DNA of 55,881 nt from Chlorobiaceae bacterium (GTDB lineage Bacteria > Bacteroidota > Ignavibacteria > Ignavibacteriales > Ignavibacteriaceae). Shown in pieces: positions 40,262 to 48,429 of the stretch. The translations under genes and the position numbers were made by a program. The DNA lies in assembly GCA_013824085.1 (NCBI GenBank), contig PNNF01000015.1, positions 1-55,881 of the forward strand, read 5' to 3'. The notes beneath the pieces are model-generated. The model worked only from the letters and a program-made list of their open reading frames with translations, was not told the DNA's origin and did no database searches. Position 1 is the stretch's first letter. Each line of letters begins with the position of its first letter.

Positions 40262-40858
40262 TTGAAGGTCATTTTCGGACTGGGCAATCCGGGCTCTGAT
40301 TATTCTTCAACTCGACACAATGTTGGTTTTCTTTTTCTTGACTATCTATTCGAGAAGTTAAATTTTCATAAATGGTCAAGAAAAGAAAATTATTTTTTCG
40401 CAGAAAAAAATATTCAAGATCAATTAATTATTCTTATTAAGCCGCTTACCTTTATGAATTTAAGTGGCGAAGTCGTTTCTGAATTTGTAGAAAATAATAA
40501 TTTACCGTTGAACGATATGTTAGTTATTCATGATGAATTAAATATCGAACTCGGTGAGTTTAAAATAAAAAATGGGGGAAGCGCGGGCGGACATAATGGA
40601 ATTGGGTCGATTATTTATCATATTAATTCTAATCAATTCACTCGCTTAAGAATTGGTGTCGGTAATCAATTTAAGTCGGGCGAAATGGTGAATTACGTGC
40701 TAGCTAAATTTTCTGAATCTGAATTCCTAAAACTTAAAATTATTTTTGATAATATTCTTCCACTTATAGATGCATTTCTTATTGGTGGAAAAAAAACATT
40801 GTTAGACGAAAATAGCAAATTAATAAAATCTATTAATGAACAAAGAAAGCAAAATTAA
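40262..40858 (+). CDS. pth: Peptidyl-tRNA hydrolase
   Basis: Releases tRNA from prematurely dropped peptidyl-tRNA. The 198-residue protein begins at TTG 40262, directly after the rplY stop. It has the family motifs FGLGNPGSDYSSTRHNVGF with catalytic histidine about residue 20, KPLTFMNLSGE, and the HDELNIELGEFKIKNGGSAGGHNG segment. The next gene (hppA) starts with no gap, so rplY-pth-hppA read as one transcript. Confidence 0.95.
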   Translation: MKVIFGLGNPGSDYSSTRHNVGFLFLDYLFEKLNFHKWSRKENYFFAEKNIQDQLIILIKPLTFMNLSGEVVSEFVENNNLPLNDMLVIHDELNIELGEFKIKNGGSAGGHNGIGSIIYHINSNQFTRLRIGVGNQFKSGEMVNYVLAKFSESEFLKLKIIFDNILPLIDAFLIGGKKTLLDENSKLIKSINEQRKQN

Positions 40859-43054
40859 ATGGAAACATTGATTTATCTAATCCCACTGTTTGGCGTTATT
40901 GCCTTAATCTATACTTTTTTTAAAGCCTCTTGGATTTCAAAACAAGATCCTGGCACAGAGAAGATGCAAAAAATTGCACAACACATCTCTGAAGGTGCAA
41001 TGGCATTTTTAAAAGCAGAATATAAAATATTATTCTTCTTTGTTTTGGCAGTTACTGGGCTTTTACTTGCTAAAGGATTTTTAGATGAAAGTTCTCATCC
41101 ATTAATTGCTTTCTCTTTTGTCGCTGGCGCGTTTTGTTCAGCATTGGCGGGCTACATCGGAATGAGGGTTGCGACCAAAGCAAACGTTAGAACTGCTAAC
41201 GCCGCTCGAACTGGACTCGACAAAGCTTTATTCATCGCCTTCTCTGGTGGATCAGTAATGGGAATGGCAGTTGTTGGACTTGGCGTTGTTGGATTAGGTA
41301 CACTTTTCATTTTCTATATTAATTTCTTTGATTCATCTACTGCAGAAGGTTTATCCAAAATTACATCCGTTATTACAGGCTTCTCTTTTGGTGCTTCTTC
41401 AATCGCATTGTTTGCAAGAGTTGGCGGGGGCATCTATACAAAAGCTGCTGATGTTGGAGCAGATTTGGTTGGTAAAGTTGAAGCGGGAATTCCAGAAGAT
41501 CATCCATTAAATCCAGCAACTATAGCTGATAATGTTGGCGACAACGTGGGTGATGTTGCAGGAATGGGTGCAGATCTTTTTGAGTCTTATGTCGGCGCTA
41601 TTGTAAGTACTATGGTTCTTGGAATTGCATTTTTTGGGATTGCAGAATTTTCAAATGGTTTGGCAGCAATTACTCTTCCTCTTGTAATTGCAGGTGTTGG
41701 TATTATTGCTTCTATTATTGGAACGTATTTTGTAAAAGTTAAAGAAGGTGGAGATCCGCAGAAAGCATTAAACAATGGAAGTTTAATAGCCACTGTAATC
41801 ATGATTATCGCTTCTTGGTTTATTATTAAAGGACTCCTACCAGAATCTTGGTGGTTTCAAGATCCACTTTATGCCTGGGATGATCCGGAAAAAGGAAATT
41901 TCTATACTTCCACAGGAATTTTTATTGCAACAATAATTGGTATGCTTTCAGGTGCAGCAATTGGTTACATCACTGAATATTTTACAGGCAGCGGATCCAA
42001 GCCAGTTACAATGATAGCAAAACAATCAGTTACTGGTTCAGCAACAAATATCATAACTGGACTAAGTGTAGGTATGATGTCAACTGCATTACCAATAATT
42101 GTTCTTGCATTTGCAATTATTGTCGCTTTTCATTTTGGTGGTCTTTACGGAATTGCAATTTCAGCTGTAGGTATGTTATCAATTCTCGGAATTCAACTTG
42201 CTGTTGATGCTTATGGACCTATTTCAGACAATGCTGGTGGTATTGCAGAGATGGCTAATTTACCCAAAGAAGTTAGAATGAGAACAGATAAATTAGATGC
42301 AGTTGGCAACACTACTGCTGCTATTGGAAAAGGTTTTGCAATTGGTTCCGCTGCATTAACTGCATTAGCGCTCTTCGGTGCTTTTATGACTGCCGCTGAA
42401 ATTAAATCTATTGATATATCAAAAGCATCTGTTATGGCTGGTTTATTAGTAGGTTCAATGATTCCTTTCTTGTTTTCAGCTTTAGCAATGCAAGCCGTCG
42501 GTAAAGCAGCTATGGATATGATTCAGGAAGTAAGACGACAATTTACTACAATTCCAAAATTAAAAGCTGCGCTTGAAGTCATGAAAAAAAATGACCAGAA
42601 AAATTTTGAAGAGTGGTCAGCAGAAGATAAACAAATTTTTGATGATGCTGATGGAACGCCTGAGTATGGCAAGTGTGTAGAGATTTCAACAAAATCTGCC
42701 ATCAGACAGATGGTGTTGCCAGGACTGCTTGCAGTAATTGTTCCAGTGATTGCAGGATTTTTTGGTGGCAAAGAATTACTTGGTGGACTAATTGCGGGAG
42801 TAACTGTTACAGGTGTACTTATGGCAATTTTTCAATCTAATGCTGGTGGAGCTTGGGACAATGCTAAGAAGATGTTTGAAGAAGGCGTTGAACTTGACGG
42901 AAAAAAATATTACAAAGGTTCTGATGCACACAAAGCAGCAATCGTTGGTGATACAGTAGGCGATCCATTTAAAGATACATCAGGTCCGTCACTAAACATT
43001 TTGTTGAAATTAATGTCGGTTGTTTCGCTTGTAATTGCACCGATTATTAAGTAA
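40859..43054 (+). CDS. hppA: Membrane-bound (vacuolar-type) ion-pumping pyrophosphatase
   Basis: Integral membrane enzyme that hydrolyses pyrophosphate and pumps H+ or Na+ outward. The 731-residue protein has about 16 hydrophobic helices. The substrate motifs are [19 protein letters not shown] and [17 protein letters not shown], and a late [14 protein letters not shown]. Residue ~487 in GNTTAA is Ala. In characterised homologues this position distinguishes the K+-dependent subfamily (Ala) from the K+-independent one (Lys), so this is probably K+-dependent; whether it pumps Na+, H+ or both is not decided by that alone. It begins immediately after the pth stop. Confidence 0.96.
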   Translation: METLIYLIPLFGVIALIYTFFKASWISKQDPGTEKMQKIAQHISEGAMAFLKAEYKILFFFVLAVTGLLLAKGFLDESSHPLIAFSFVAGAFCSALAGYIGMRVATKANVRTANAARTGLDKALFIAFSGGSVMGMAVVGLGVVGLGTLFIFYINFFDSSTAEGLSKITSVITGFSFGASSIALFARVGGGIYTKAADVGADLVGKVEAGIPEDHPLNPATIADNVGDNVGDVAGMGADLFESYVGAIVSTMVLGIAFFGIAEFSNGLAAITLPLVIAGVGIIASIIGTYFVKVKEGGDPQKALNNGSLIATVIMIIASWFIIKGLLPESWWFQDPLYAWDDPEKGNFYTSTGIFIATIIGMLSGAAIGYITEYFTGSGSKPVTMIAKQSVTGSATNIITGLSVGMMSTALPIIVLAFAIIVAFHFGGLYGIAISAVGMLSILGIQLAVDAYGPISDNAGGIAEMANLPKEVRMRTDKLDAVGNTTAAIGKGFAIGSAALTALALFGAFMTAAEIKSIDISKASVMAGLLVGSMIPFLFSALAMQAVGKAAMDMIQEVRRQFTTIPKLKAALEVMKKNDQKNFEEWSAEDKQIFDDADGTPEYGKCVEISTKSAIRQMVLPGLLAVIVPVIAGFFGGKELLGGLIAGVTVTGVLMAIFQSNAGGAWDNAKKMFEEGVELDGKKYYKGSDAHKAAIVGDTVGDPFKDTSGPSLNILLKLMSVVSLVIAPIIK

Positions 43055-43084
43055 CTTAGAAAGTTATAATTAATTATTTATTAA

Positions 43085-43136
43085 CCCTGCTCTCACAAAA
43101 TTCACAGTGAGGGCCTTGAAGTCCAAAGGGAGGTGA
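43085..43136 (+). promoter_or_regulatory. Structured leader upstream of rpsF
   Basis: Two potential hairpins precede the start: CTCTCAC (43090-43096) / GTGAGGG (43107-43113) with a 10-base loop, and CCTT (43114-43117) / AAGG (43126-43129). The second would partly bury the strong ribosome site GGGAGGTGA at 43128-43136. S6:S18 feedback leaders are known ahead of rpsF in other bacteria, but I do not see their CCG loop here, so the role is only inferred. Confidence 0.45.
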
Positions 43137-43140
43137 ATCC

Positions 43141-43563
43141 TTGAGACGAAATCAATATGAATCAGCATTGTTAATTAATGCTGTATTGGAAGACCAGCAG
43201 ATTGAATCAGTAATTCAAAAAGTTAAAGATACAATCGAAGCTAATGGTGGCACAATTAAGAACATCCAAAAATGGGGTAGAAAAAGACTAGCCTATATGA
43301 TCAACAAAAATAAGGTTGGTTACTACACATTTTTCCGATTTGAAGCCCAATCAGACATTGTAGCTAAACTAGAGAGAATCTACAAGCTAGAAGAGTCAAT
43401 AATCCGTTTTTTAAATATTAAACTCGGTAAAGATGCTATCGAATATTTGGAAGCGCATAGCACAGATTACGTAGATGATAAAGTTGAGGTAATAGAAGCT
43501 CAACCAGAAGAACTCCTTCCTGAAGAAGTTTTACCTGAAGAAAAAAATGGAAATGAGAATTAA
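43141..43563 (+). CDS. rpsF: Ribosomal protein S6
   Basis: 30S protein that pairs with S18. The 140 residues start at TTG 43141 behind the strongest ribosome site in the window (GGGAGGTGA). The core has YESALLINAVLEDQQIESV and the KWGRKRLAYMINKNKVGYY segment typical of S6. The tail is a Glu-rich extension (DKVEVIEAQPEELLPEEVLP). It leads the classical rpsF-ssb-rpsR-rplI cluster. Confidence 0.96.
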   Translation: MRRNQYESALLINAVLEDQQIESVIQKVKDTIEANGGTIKNIQKWGRKRLAYMINKNKVGYYTFFRFEAQSDIVAKLERIYKLEESIIRFLNIKLGKDAIEYLEAHSTDYVDDKVEVIEAQPEELLPEEVLPEEKNGNEN

Positions 43564-43598
43564 TATTTTAAACTACAGAGATAATTTGGAGGTAAATA

Positions 43599-44087
43599 AT
43601 GGCTGATTTGAAAATGCCCGAAATTAATTATGTTATTATTGCTGGAAACCTAACTAAAGATCCTATTTATAGGACCACTACAAATAATACGCCTGTTGTA
43701 AATTTTTCTATTGCGTCTAATCGCAAATTTAAAGATAGTAATAATAGCTGGCAGGAAGATGTTTGTTATGTCGGTGTGGTTGCTTGGAATAAATTAGCTG
43801 AAAGCTGCAAAGACAGATTAAAAAAAGGTTCCGCAGTTTTGATTGATGGCGAATTGCAAAGCCGCACTTGGAAAAATGATGACGGCAACAGCAGAAGCAT
43901 AGTTGAAATTAAAGCTAGAAGAATTCAGTTCTTAAATAAAAGATTAAAGGCAACCGATTCTCAAAATGGCGAAATCGAAGGAAGCGATGTCTTTGTGGAT
44001 GAAACTGATATTGATTATACCACAGATACATTTGATAAATTCTTATCAAAAGATGAATCAGCTTTAATTAATAATGATCAAAAGTAA
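43599..44087 (+). CDS. ssb: Single-stranded DNA-binding protein
   Basis: Coats single-stranded DNA in replication, recombination and repair. The OB fold is clear (about residues 8-110): INYVIIAGNLTKDPIYR, VVNFSIASNRKFKD, DVCYVGVVAWNKLAE and LKKGSAVLIDGELQSRTW. The 162-residue protein sits in its usual place between rpsF and rpsR, behind a GGAGGT site. The C-terminal tail is acidic but ends in ESALINNDQK and lacks the conserved DDIPF-type tip that recruits partner enzymes in other bacteria. A shift into another frame does not restore it. Confidence 0.93.
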   Translation: MADLKMPEINYVIIAGNLTKDPIYRTTTNNTPVVNFSIASNRKFKDSNNSWQEDVCYVGVVAWNKLAESCKDRLKKGSAVLIDGELQSRTWKNDDGNSRSIVEIKARRIQFLNKRLKATDSQNGEIEGSDVFVDETDIDYTTDTFDKFLSKDESALINNDQK

Positions 44088-44105
44088 TAATTTTGAGTTG
44101 GAAAA

Positions 44106-44324
44106 ATGAAAACAAAAAAAATATGTAGATTCACTGAAGGAAAAGTTAAATACATCGATTATAAAGATGTGAAAACTATTCAACGGTATGTGACTGAACA
44201 AGGAAAAATTATTCCTAAAAGAATAACAGGTACTTGTGCAAAGAAACATAAAGAGCTTGCACTTGCAATTAAAAGAGCAAGACACTTGGCAATCCTGCCT
44301 TTCGTATCTGATACTGTGAAATAA
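44106..44324 (+). CDS. rpsR: Ribosomal protein S18
   Basis: 30S protein binding next to S6. The 72-residue protein contains the S18 signature [18 protein letters not shown] followed by [30 protein letters not shown] (quoted in part), with the usual basic C-terminal helix. Only 18 bases separate it from ssb and 12 from rplI. Confidence 0.96.
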   Translation: MKTKKICRFTEGKVKYIDYKDVKTIQRYVTEQGKIIPKRITGTCAKKHKELALAIKRARHLAILPFVSDTVK

Positions 44325-44336
44325 GGAGATTTAAAG

Positions 44337-44780
44337 ATGAAAGTAATTCTAAGAAAAAATATCGAATCTTTAGGTCAAATCGGAGATCTAGTTGACGTAA
44401 AAGAAGGTTACGGATTAAATTATCTTATTCCAAGAAAATATGCTTACATTGCCTCACCAGGCAACGTTAAAGCTTTGGAAGAAGAAAAACAACACATAGA
44501 ACGTAAAAAAGTTAAAGAAGTTAAATCTGCTCAGAACATCGGAACAGAGCTGGATAAAGTTACACTTAGTATTTTAGTTCAAGTTGGTGAAGAAGATAAA
44601 ATATTTGGTACTGTAACTTCGCAGATGATAGCAGACGCATTGAAGGAAAAAGGATTTGACATTGACAAAAGAAAAATAGAAATGCCAGAACATATTAACG
44701 CTCTTGGTATTTATAATGTCACTGTTAAACTACATTCACAAGTAAATGCAGCTATTAAAGTTAATGTTGTAAAAGAGTAG
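44337..44780 (+). CDS. rplI: Ribosomal protein L9
   Basis: 50S protein with two globular domains joined by a long helix. The N-terminal domain has VILRKNIESLGQIGDLVDVK and GYGLNYLIPRKYA; the middle is a charged helix (about 45-75, EEEKQHIERKKVKEVK); the C-terminal domain has KIFGTVTSQMIADALKEKG. Length is 147 residues, as expected. An AAGGAG site lies upstream and a strong terminator downstream, closing the rpsF cluster. Confidence 0.96.
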   Translation: MKVILRKNIESLGQIGDLVDVKEGYGLNYLIPRKYAYIASPGNVKALEEEKQHIERKKVKEVKSAQNIGTELDKVTLSILVQVGEEDKIFGTVTSQMIADALKEKGFDIDKRKIEMPEHINALGIYNVTVKLHSQVNAAIKVNVVKE

Positions 44781-44800
44781 AAGAGATTTGTAGCAACAAA

Positions 44801-44831
44801 AAAAGGGAAGTATAACTTCCCTTTTTTATTT
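44801..44831 (+). terminator. Bidirectional rho-independent terminator between rplI and rpmB
   Basis: Perfect 10-bp stem AAAAGGGAAG (44801-44810) / CTTCCCTTTT (44816-44825) with a 5-base loop, then TTATTTT. The A tract before it gives a U tract on the minus strand, so it can end both rplI (+) and rpmB (-). Confidence 0.93.
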
Positions 44832-44841
44832 TAAAAATATT

Positions 44842-45081
44842 TTATTGAGCGACGATTTTATTTCCGCTTACCATTTGGGCTAACCGAGCAGTACCATTCT
44901 TTGCAATAGTCTTTATTGCTCTTGCGCTTAGTTTAACTGTAATGAAGCGATTTAACTCTTGAACCCAAATTCTTTTCTTTTGTAAATTCGGTAAAAATCT
45001 TCTCTTGGTTCTATTATTTGCATGAGAAACGTTATTCCCAGACATCGGTTTTTTACCTGACAATTGGCATTTTCTCGCCAT
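44842..45081 (-). CDS. rpmB: Ribosomal protein L28
   Basis: 50S protein of 79 residues. [20 protein letters not shown] is the standard L28 opening, followed by [19 protein letters not shown] and a C-terminal [14 protein letters not shown] helix. An AAAGGAGC ribosome site precedes the ATG. rpmG (L33), often next to it, is not in the window. Confidence 0.95.
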   Translation of the reverse strand: MARKCQLSGKKPMSGNNVSHANNRTKRRFLPNLQKKRIWVQELNRFITVKLSARAIKTIAKNGTARLAQMVSGNKIVAQ

Positions 45082-45118
45082 CTTAAAGCTCCTTTTCTAA
45101 ACATTCTATTTAAGTTTA

Positions 45119-45132
45119 CAAATATAGTAGAA
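45119..45132 (-). promoter_or_regulatory. Predicted promoter core of rpmB
   Basis: Minus strand reads TTCTACTATATTTG, containing the TAnnTTTG core, about 39 bases before the rpmB ATG. The same 13 bases TTCTACTATATTT occur at the same distance before the gene starting at 48374. Confidence 0.5.
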
Positions 45133-45200
45133 TCCTTCATAAAATAAAAAAAAATCGTCAACTCTTTTAATAATTATTTTTTACAAAATTTCAATTTTAG

Positions 45201-45228
45201 TTGACTCATATCAATATAATTCTATTTT
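45201..45228 (+). promoter_or_regulatory. Possible promoter of tsaC
   Basis: TTGACT (45201-45206), 16-base spacer, TATTTT (45223-45228). A transcript starting just after this would place ATG 45287 in a leader with its ribosome site; it would make ATG 45236 nearly leaderless. Weak consensus. Confidence 0.3.
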
Positions 45229-45286
45229 TACAATTATGATTTCAAACAATGTTGCATCTTCTAATAATTTAATTTATGGAGAATTT

Positions 45287-45901
45287 ATGGAATATTACGA
45301 TCTTCATCCCGATAATCCGCAAAGTAGATATATCAACAAAGCTGTAGAGGTTCTGAAAAGTGGTGGGCTTGTTATTTATCCTACTGATACTATTTATGGA
45401 ATTGGCTGTGACATTTTTAATAAAGAGGCGCTTGAAAAACTTTTTTATATTAAGCAAGATGCCAGTACAAAATTATTTAGTTTTATCTGTGCAGACTTAA
45501 AAGATATTTCTAAGTATGCAAAGGTTTCAGACTTCGCTTACCGATCTATGAAAAAATTTCTTCCCGGTCCTTACACTTTTGTTTTACCCGCAGCAAAAGA
45601 AATCCCAAAAAAATTATGGAGCAAAAGACATACTGTTGGAATTAGGGTTCCCAATAATAATGTAACTTTGTCTTTAGTTAGAGAGCTTGGTAATCCTATC
45701 ATCAGCACAAGCGTTACGAATAGACTTGGCGATATCTTGAATGATCCGACAGAAATTAAATTGATATTTAATTCGCAAGTCGATTTGATGTTAGCGTCCG
45801 GAATATTGACAAATAAGCCTTCGAGTGTTATTGACTTGAGCGGAGATGAACCGGAAGTCATTAGAGTCGGGGCAGGAGATGTTAGCGCCTTTGCAATTTA
45901 A
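45287..45901 (+). CDS. tsaC: L-threonylcarbamoyladenylate synthase (TsaC/Sua5/YrdC)
   Basis: Makes threonylcarbamoyl-AMP for the universal t6A37 modification of ANN-decoding tRNAs. The 204-residue YrdC-type protein has GGLVIYPTDTIYGIGCD, KLFSFICADLKDISKYA, PGPYTFVLPA and the late PIISTSVTNRLGD and PSSVIDLSGDEPEVIR. The C-terminal Sua5 domain is absent. I prefer ATG 45287, which has GGAGA at 45278-45282, over the in-frame ATG at 45236. Its stop shares a TTAA palindrome with the stop of the convergent HAD gene. Confidence 0.93.
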   Translation: MEYYDLHPDNPQSRYINKAVEVLKSGGLVIYPTDTIYGIGCDIFNKEALEKLFYIKQDASTKLFSFICADLKDISKYAKVSDFAYRSMKKFLPGPYTFVLPAAKEIPKKLWSKRHTVGIRVPNNNVTLSLVRELGNPIISTSVTNRLGDILNDPTEIKLIFNSQVDLMLASGILTNKPSSVIDLSGDEPEVIRVGAGDVSAFAI

Positions 45902-46545
45902 TTAAGGCAATGTTCTAAAAATATTTTTAACTCTTCTACTGAGTTGAATATAAAATCACTCTTCATAGTTAGAACTGTTTCTTTAGCGTAGCTATCCCAA
46001 ACAACGGAAGCGACTTTTACACCGGCGGCTCTTGCTGCTTTAATATCAGCAGGAGCATCGCCTATCATTAAAATATTTTTTGGCTCCAAATTATATTGGT
46101 TAATAAATTTAAGTATTCCTTCAGCCGATGGCTTATGCTCAACAACATCATCTCCCGTTACAATCATGTCAAAGTAATTCATTAGATTTAATTTGTTCAG
46201 TGTGATAAAAGCAGAATTGCGTCCTTTGCCCGTATAGATTGAAAGCAAAATATTTTTTGATTTGATATACTTAATCACTTCTTCAATTCCTGAGTAAGCT
46301 TCAGCCATTGTATGATTATCAGAATAAAATTTGTAATAATCTTCCTTCACACTTTCTGAAGAATCACCAAACCAAGTATCAATAATCTGATCTTCGGTTG
46401 GACCGAATAAAGAAATAATTTCTGAAGTTGTTAATTTTTTATTTAAGTATTTTTCTGTTACGAAATTGAATGATGCGAAAATTAATTCATTCGACGAAAC
46501 TATTGTTCCATCAATGTCGAAAATTATGCCGTCAATTTTTTTCAT
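45898..46545 (-). CDS. HAD-family phosphatase, phosphoglycolate-phosphatase-like
   Basis: Cytosolic haloacid-dehalogenase hydrolase of 215 residues. All four HAD motifs are seen: DIDGTIVS (nucleophile Asp about residue 9), the IYTGKGRNS Thr, HKPSAEGI (Lys), and MIGDAPADIKAARAAG (acidic pair). The helical cap between motifs I and II (LFGPTEDQIIDTW) is of the Gph/PpaX type, so phosphoglycolate or pyrophosphate phosphatase activity is plausible. Its ATG is two bases downstream of the stop of the phosphoesterase gene, so the pair form an operon. Confidence 0.88.
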   Translation of the reverse strand: MKKIDGIIFDIDGTIVSSNELIFASFNFVTEKYLNKKLTTSEIISLFGPTEDQIIDTWFGDSSESVKEDYYKFYSDNHTMAEAYSGIEEVIKYIKSKNILLSIYTGKGRNSAFITLNKLNLMNYFDMIVTGDDVVEHKPSAEGILKFINQYNLEPKNILMIGDAPADIKAARAAGVKVASVVWDSYAKETVLTMKSDFIFNSVEELKIFLEHCLN

Positions 46546-46547
46546 AG

Positions 46548-48374
46548 TTATTTCTTTAGTGAAAATACAATTAGCAGTCCGTCCATATTGGTTGCTGCAA
46601 AAAGATTATCATTTATTTTAGTTAATGAATTTACACGCGAGCTTCCGAGGAAAAGACCATCTTGCAAAATCTTCTTTTCATCTATAAAATTTATCCAACC
46701 ATTTTTTTGTGAAATAAAAATATTATTTCCGCTTTCAATTATCTCAGTTGGATTTGTATCGATATTAGTTTTTAAGTCAAACTTCTTTATCATTTTTCCA
46801 GATTTAGATTCAACAATGAAAAAATTATTTTCATGACTTTTGATAAAAATATTTTTCTTATCCTGACTTATACCGATTGATTCCCAAGCAGAAAAATCAT
46901 CTTTACGCCAAACAGTTTTTCCGAGGAAAATGTCTATTGCTGAAACAAATTTGTCGGGTGTTGTGACATAAATATTTTCTTCATCAAAAACAGGAATTGA
47001 AGCTGCAGGAGAAAAATAAAAATTTCTATTTTCAGACCAACGCCAATTTAATTTTCCATCTTCAATACTCAAGCAATAAAGAAATCCATCCCAGCTACCA
47101 AATATCACGCGATTCTTCACAATGATTGGACGAGATTCAATCATAGCAGTAGCCGAGTTGTTTTCCCAAATCTGAAAAAAATAAAAAATATCATAACAAT
47201 AAACTTTGCCCGAAGCAGTTCCGAATATTACTGCTGTTGTTTGCTCACCTCTAAATCGTATCGGAGCGAAAGAAATTTGAGATGTGATAGGTTCGCCAAT
47301 TCCAATCGATTGTTCAATGCTTCCATCTGCAATATCCAAAGAGAGCAACTCGCCTTCGACAGTTCCATAAATTAAAAGTCCGCTTGTTACGTTTGGGCGA
47401 CTAATAATTGTTGACTCGGAATGATGTCGCCACAATAAATTACCACTTAGATCATAGCAATAAATAAAGCCGCGCTTCGTTGTTACAAAAATTTTATTAT
47501 CGTAAGTTATTGGTGAATGAAGCAGAGTAGTTTTGTGCTCTTTCAGAAAATGAACGTCAAATTTTTTATTTATAAATTGTAGTGAATCAACTTTTGGAAT
47601 TAGTAAAGTATCAGTTAGAGAAATCTTTAGCCAGCTTCCCAATTTATTTTCTGGATTCACTTCAGTAAAAAAAGCTGAATCATTTCTAAGTTGAACAAAA
47701 TTATATCCCCAAAATTTTTCTTTGCTCAGAGTTGAGCGTCCCATAATTCCGGGAATACCATTAAAACTGAATTGCTTGTTTGCGTGTCCGTGCCCAACGA
47801 GAACAAATTCAATTTGAGCTTTACGAAGAATGTTTGTAACCTTAAACCAATTATCCGTTTCAGAATGAAGTTGATGATGTTGAACGTAAATTATTTTTTT
47901 ATTTTTTGGAGTATGAGTAACAATCGAGTCGAGCCAAAGTAAATCTTCAGGAGCAATATGTCCACCACCTCCACGCCAAGTAATGCCGCTATTTAAACCA
48001 ATGAATTTGAAATTATTTTTTTCAAAAACAAATTTATCATCTTTCCAAAGTTCAGAAAATTTGGTTGTTCCACTCTCACTCCACTTTGAATCGTGGTTGC
48101 CGGGAACAATGTAATATGGAATTTTAAGTCTGTCTAAAATCTCTTTTGTTTTTATGAGTTCAGAGTTTCTTCCTTTTTCAGTAATGTCACCCGAAATTAT
48201 TACAAACTCAAATTGTTGCTTTAGATTAATATCATTCACGACTGCGGCTAAGTCAGTTTCACTCGTCGTAGCTCCAATGTGAAGATCAGATAGCCAAGCA
48301 AAGTTAATAGTTTGACTAAATGAAGTTGTTGTTAAGAATAAAATGTAGAATAAAAAGAGTTTCAAAATCTTCAT
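46548..48374 (-). CDS. Secreted metallophosphoesterase with C-terminal PQQ-like propeller
   Basis: The 608-residue protein has a signal peptide (LKLFLFYILFLTTTSFSQ) and a calcineurin-like phosphoesterase domain (about 20-230). The dimetal motifs are DLHIG, ISGDITEKG, VPGNHDSKW and VGHGHANKQ. The rest (about 270-608) is a propeller of PQQ/quinoprotein-like blades, for example FVTTKRGFIYCYDLSGNLLW and IFGSWDGFLYCLSIEDGKLNW, without obvious PQQ-binding residues. It is probably periplasmic or exported. The substrate is unknown; a phosphodiester or phosphomonoester is implied by the fold. It forms an operon with the HAD gene and is divergent from the glycosidase-like gene. Confidence 0.85.
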   Translation of the reverse strand: MKILKLFLFYILFLTTTSFSQTINFAWLSDLHIGATTSETDLAAVVNDINLKQQFEFVIISGDITEKGRNSELIKTKEILDRLKIPYYIVPGNHDSKWSESGTTKFSELWKDDKFVFEKNNFKFIGLNSGITWRGGGGHIAPEDLLWLDSIVTHTPKNKKIIYVQHHQLHSETDNWFKVTNILRKAQIEFVLVGHGHANKQFSFNGIPGIMGRSTLSKEKFWGYNFVQLRNDSAFFTEVNPENKLGSWLKISLTDTLLIPKVDSLQFINKKFDVHFLKEHKTTLLHSPITYDNKIFVTTKRGFIYCYDLSGNLLWRHHSESTIISRPNVTSGLLIYGTVEGELLSLDIADGSIEQSIGIGEPITSQISFAPIRFRGEQTTAVIFGTASGKVYCYDIFYFFQIWENNSATAMIESRPIIVKNRVIFGSWDGFLYCLSIEDGKLNWRWSENRNFYFSPAASIPVFDEENIYVTTPDKFVSAIDIFLGKTVWRKDDFSAWESIGISQDKKNIFIKSHENNFFIVESKSGKMIKKFDLKTNIDTNPTEIIESGNNIFISQKNGWINFIDEKKILQDGLFLGSSRVNSLTKINDNLFAATNMDGLLIVFSLKK

Positions 48375-48410
48375 AGCTTTATTAGTTTTCCAATTGCGAA
48401 TATTAAAAAT

Positions 48411-48423
48411 AAATATAGTAGAA
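48411..48423 (-). promoter_or_regulatory. Predicted promoter core of the phosphoesterase gene
   Basis: Minus strand reads TTCTACTATATTT, about 37 bases before the ATG at 48374. It is identical over 13 bases, and equally spaced, to the element before rpmB. It lies in the 55-base divergent gap with the glycosidase-like gene. Confidence 0.45.
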
Positions 48424-48429
48424 CTTCTT

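Noticed and set aside
43035-43070. TTGCAC and TATAAT before rpsF as a promoter
   Set aside because: The spacer is 24 bases, too long for a normal promoter.
45201-45220. TTGACT closely followed by TATAAT before tsaC
   Set aside because: The spacing is only about 8 bases, too short for a -35/-10 pair; the pair with TATTTT is more plausible but weak.
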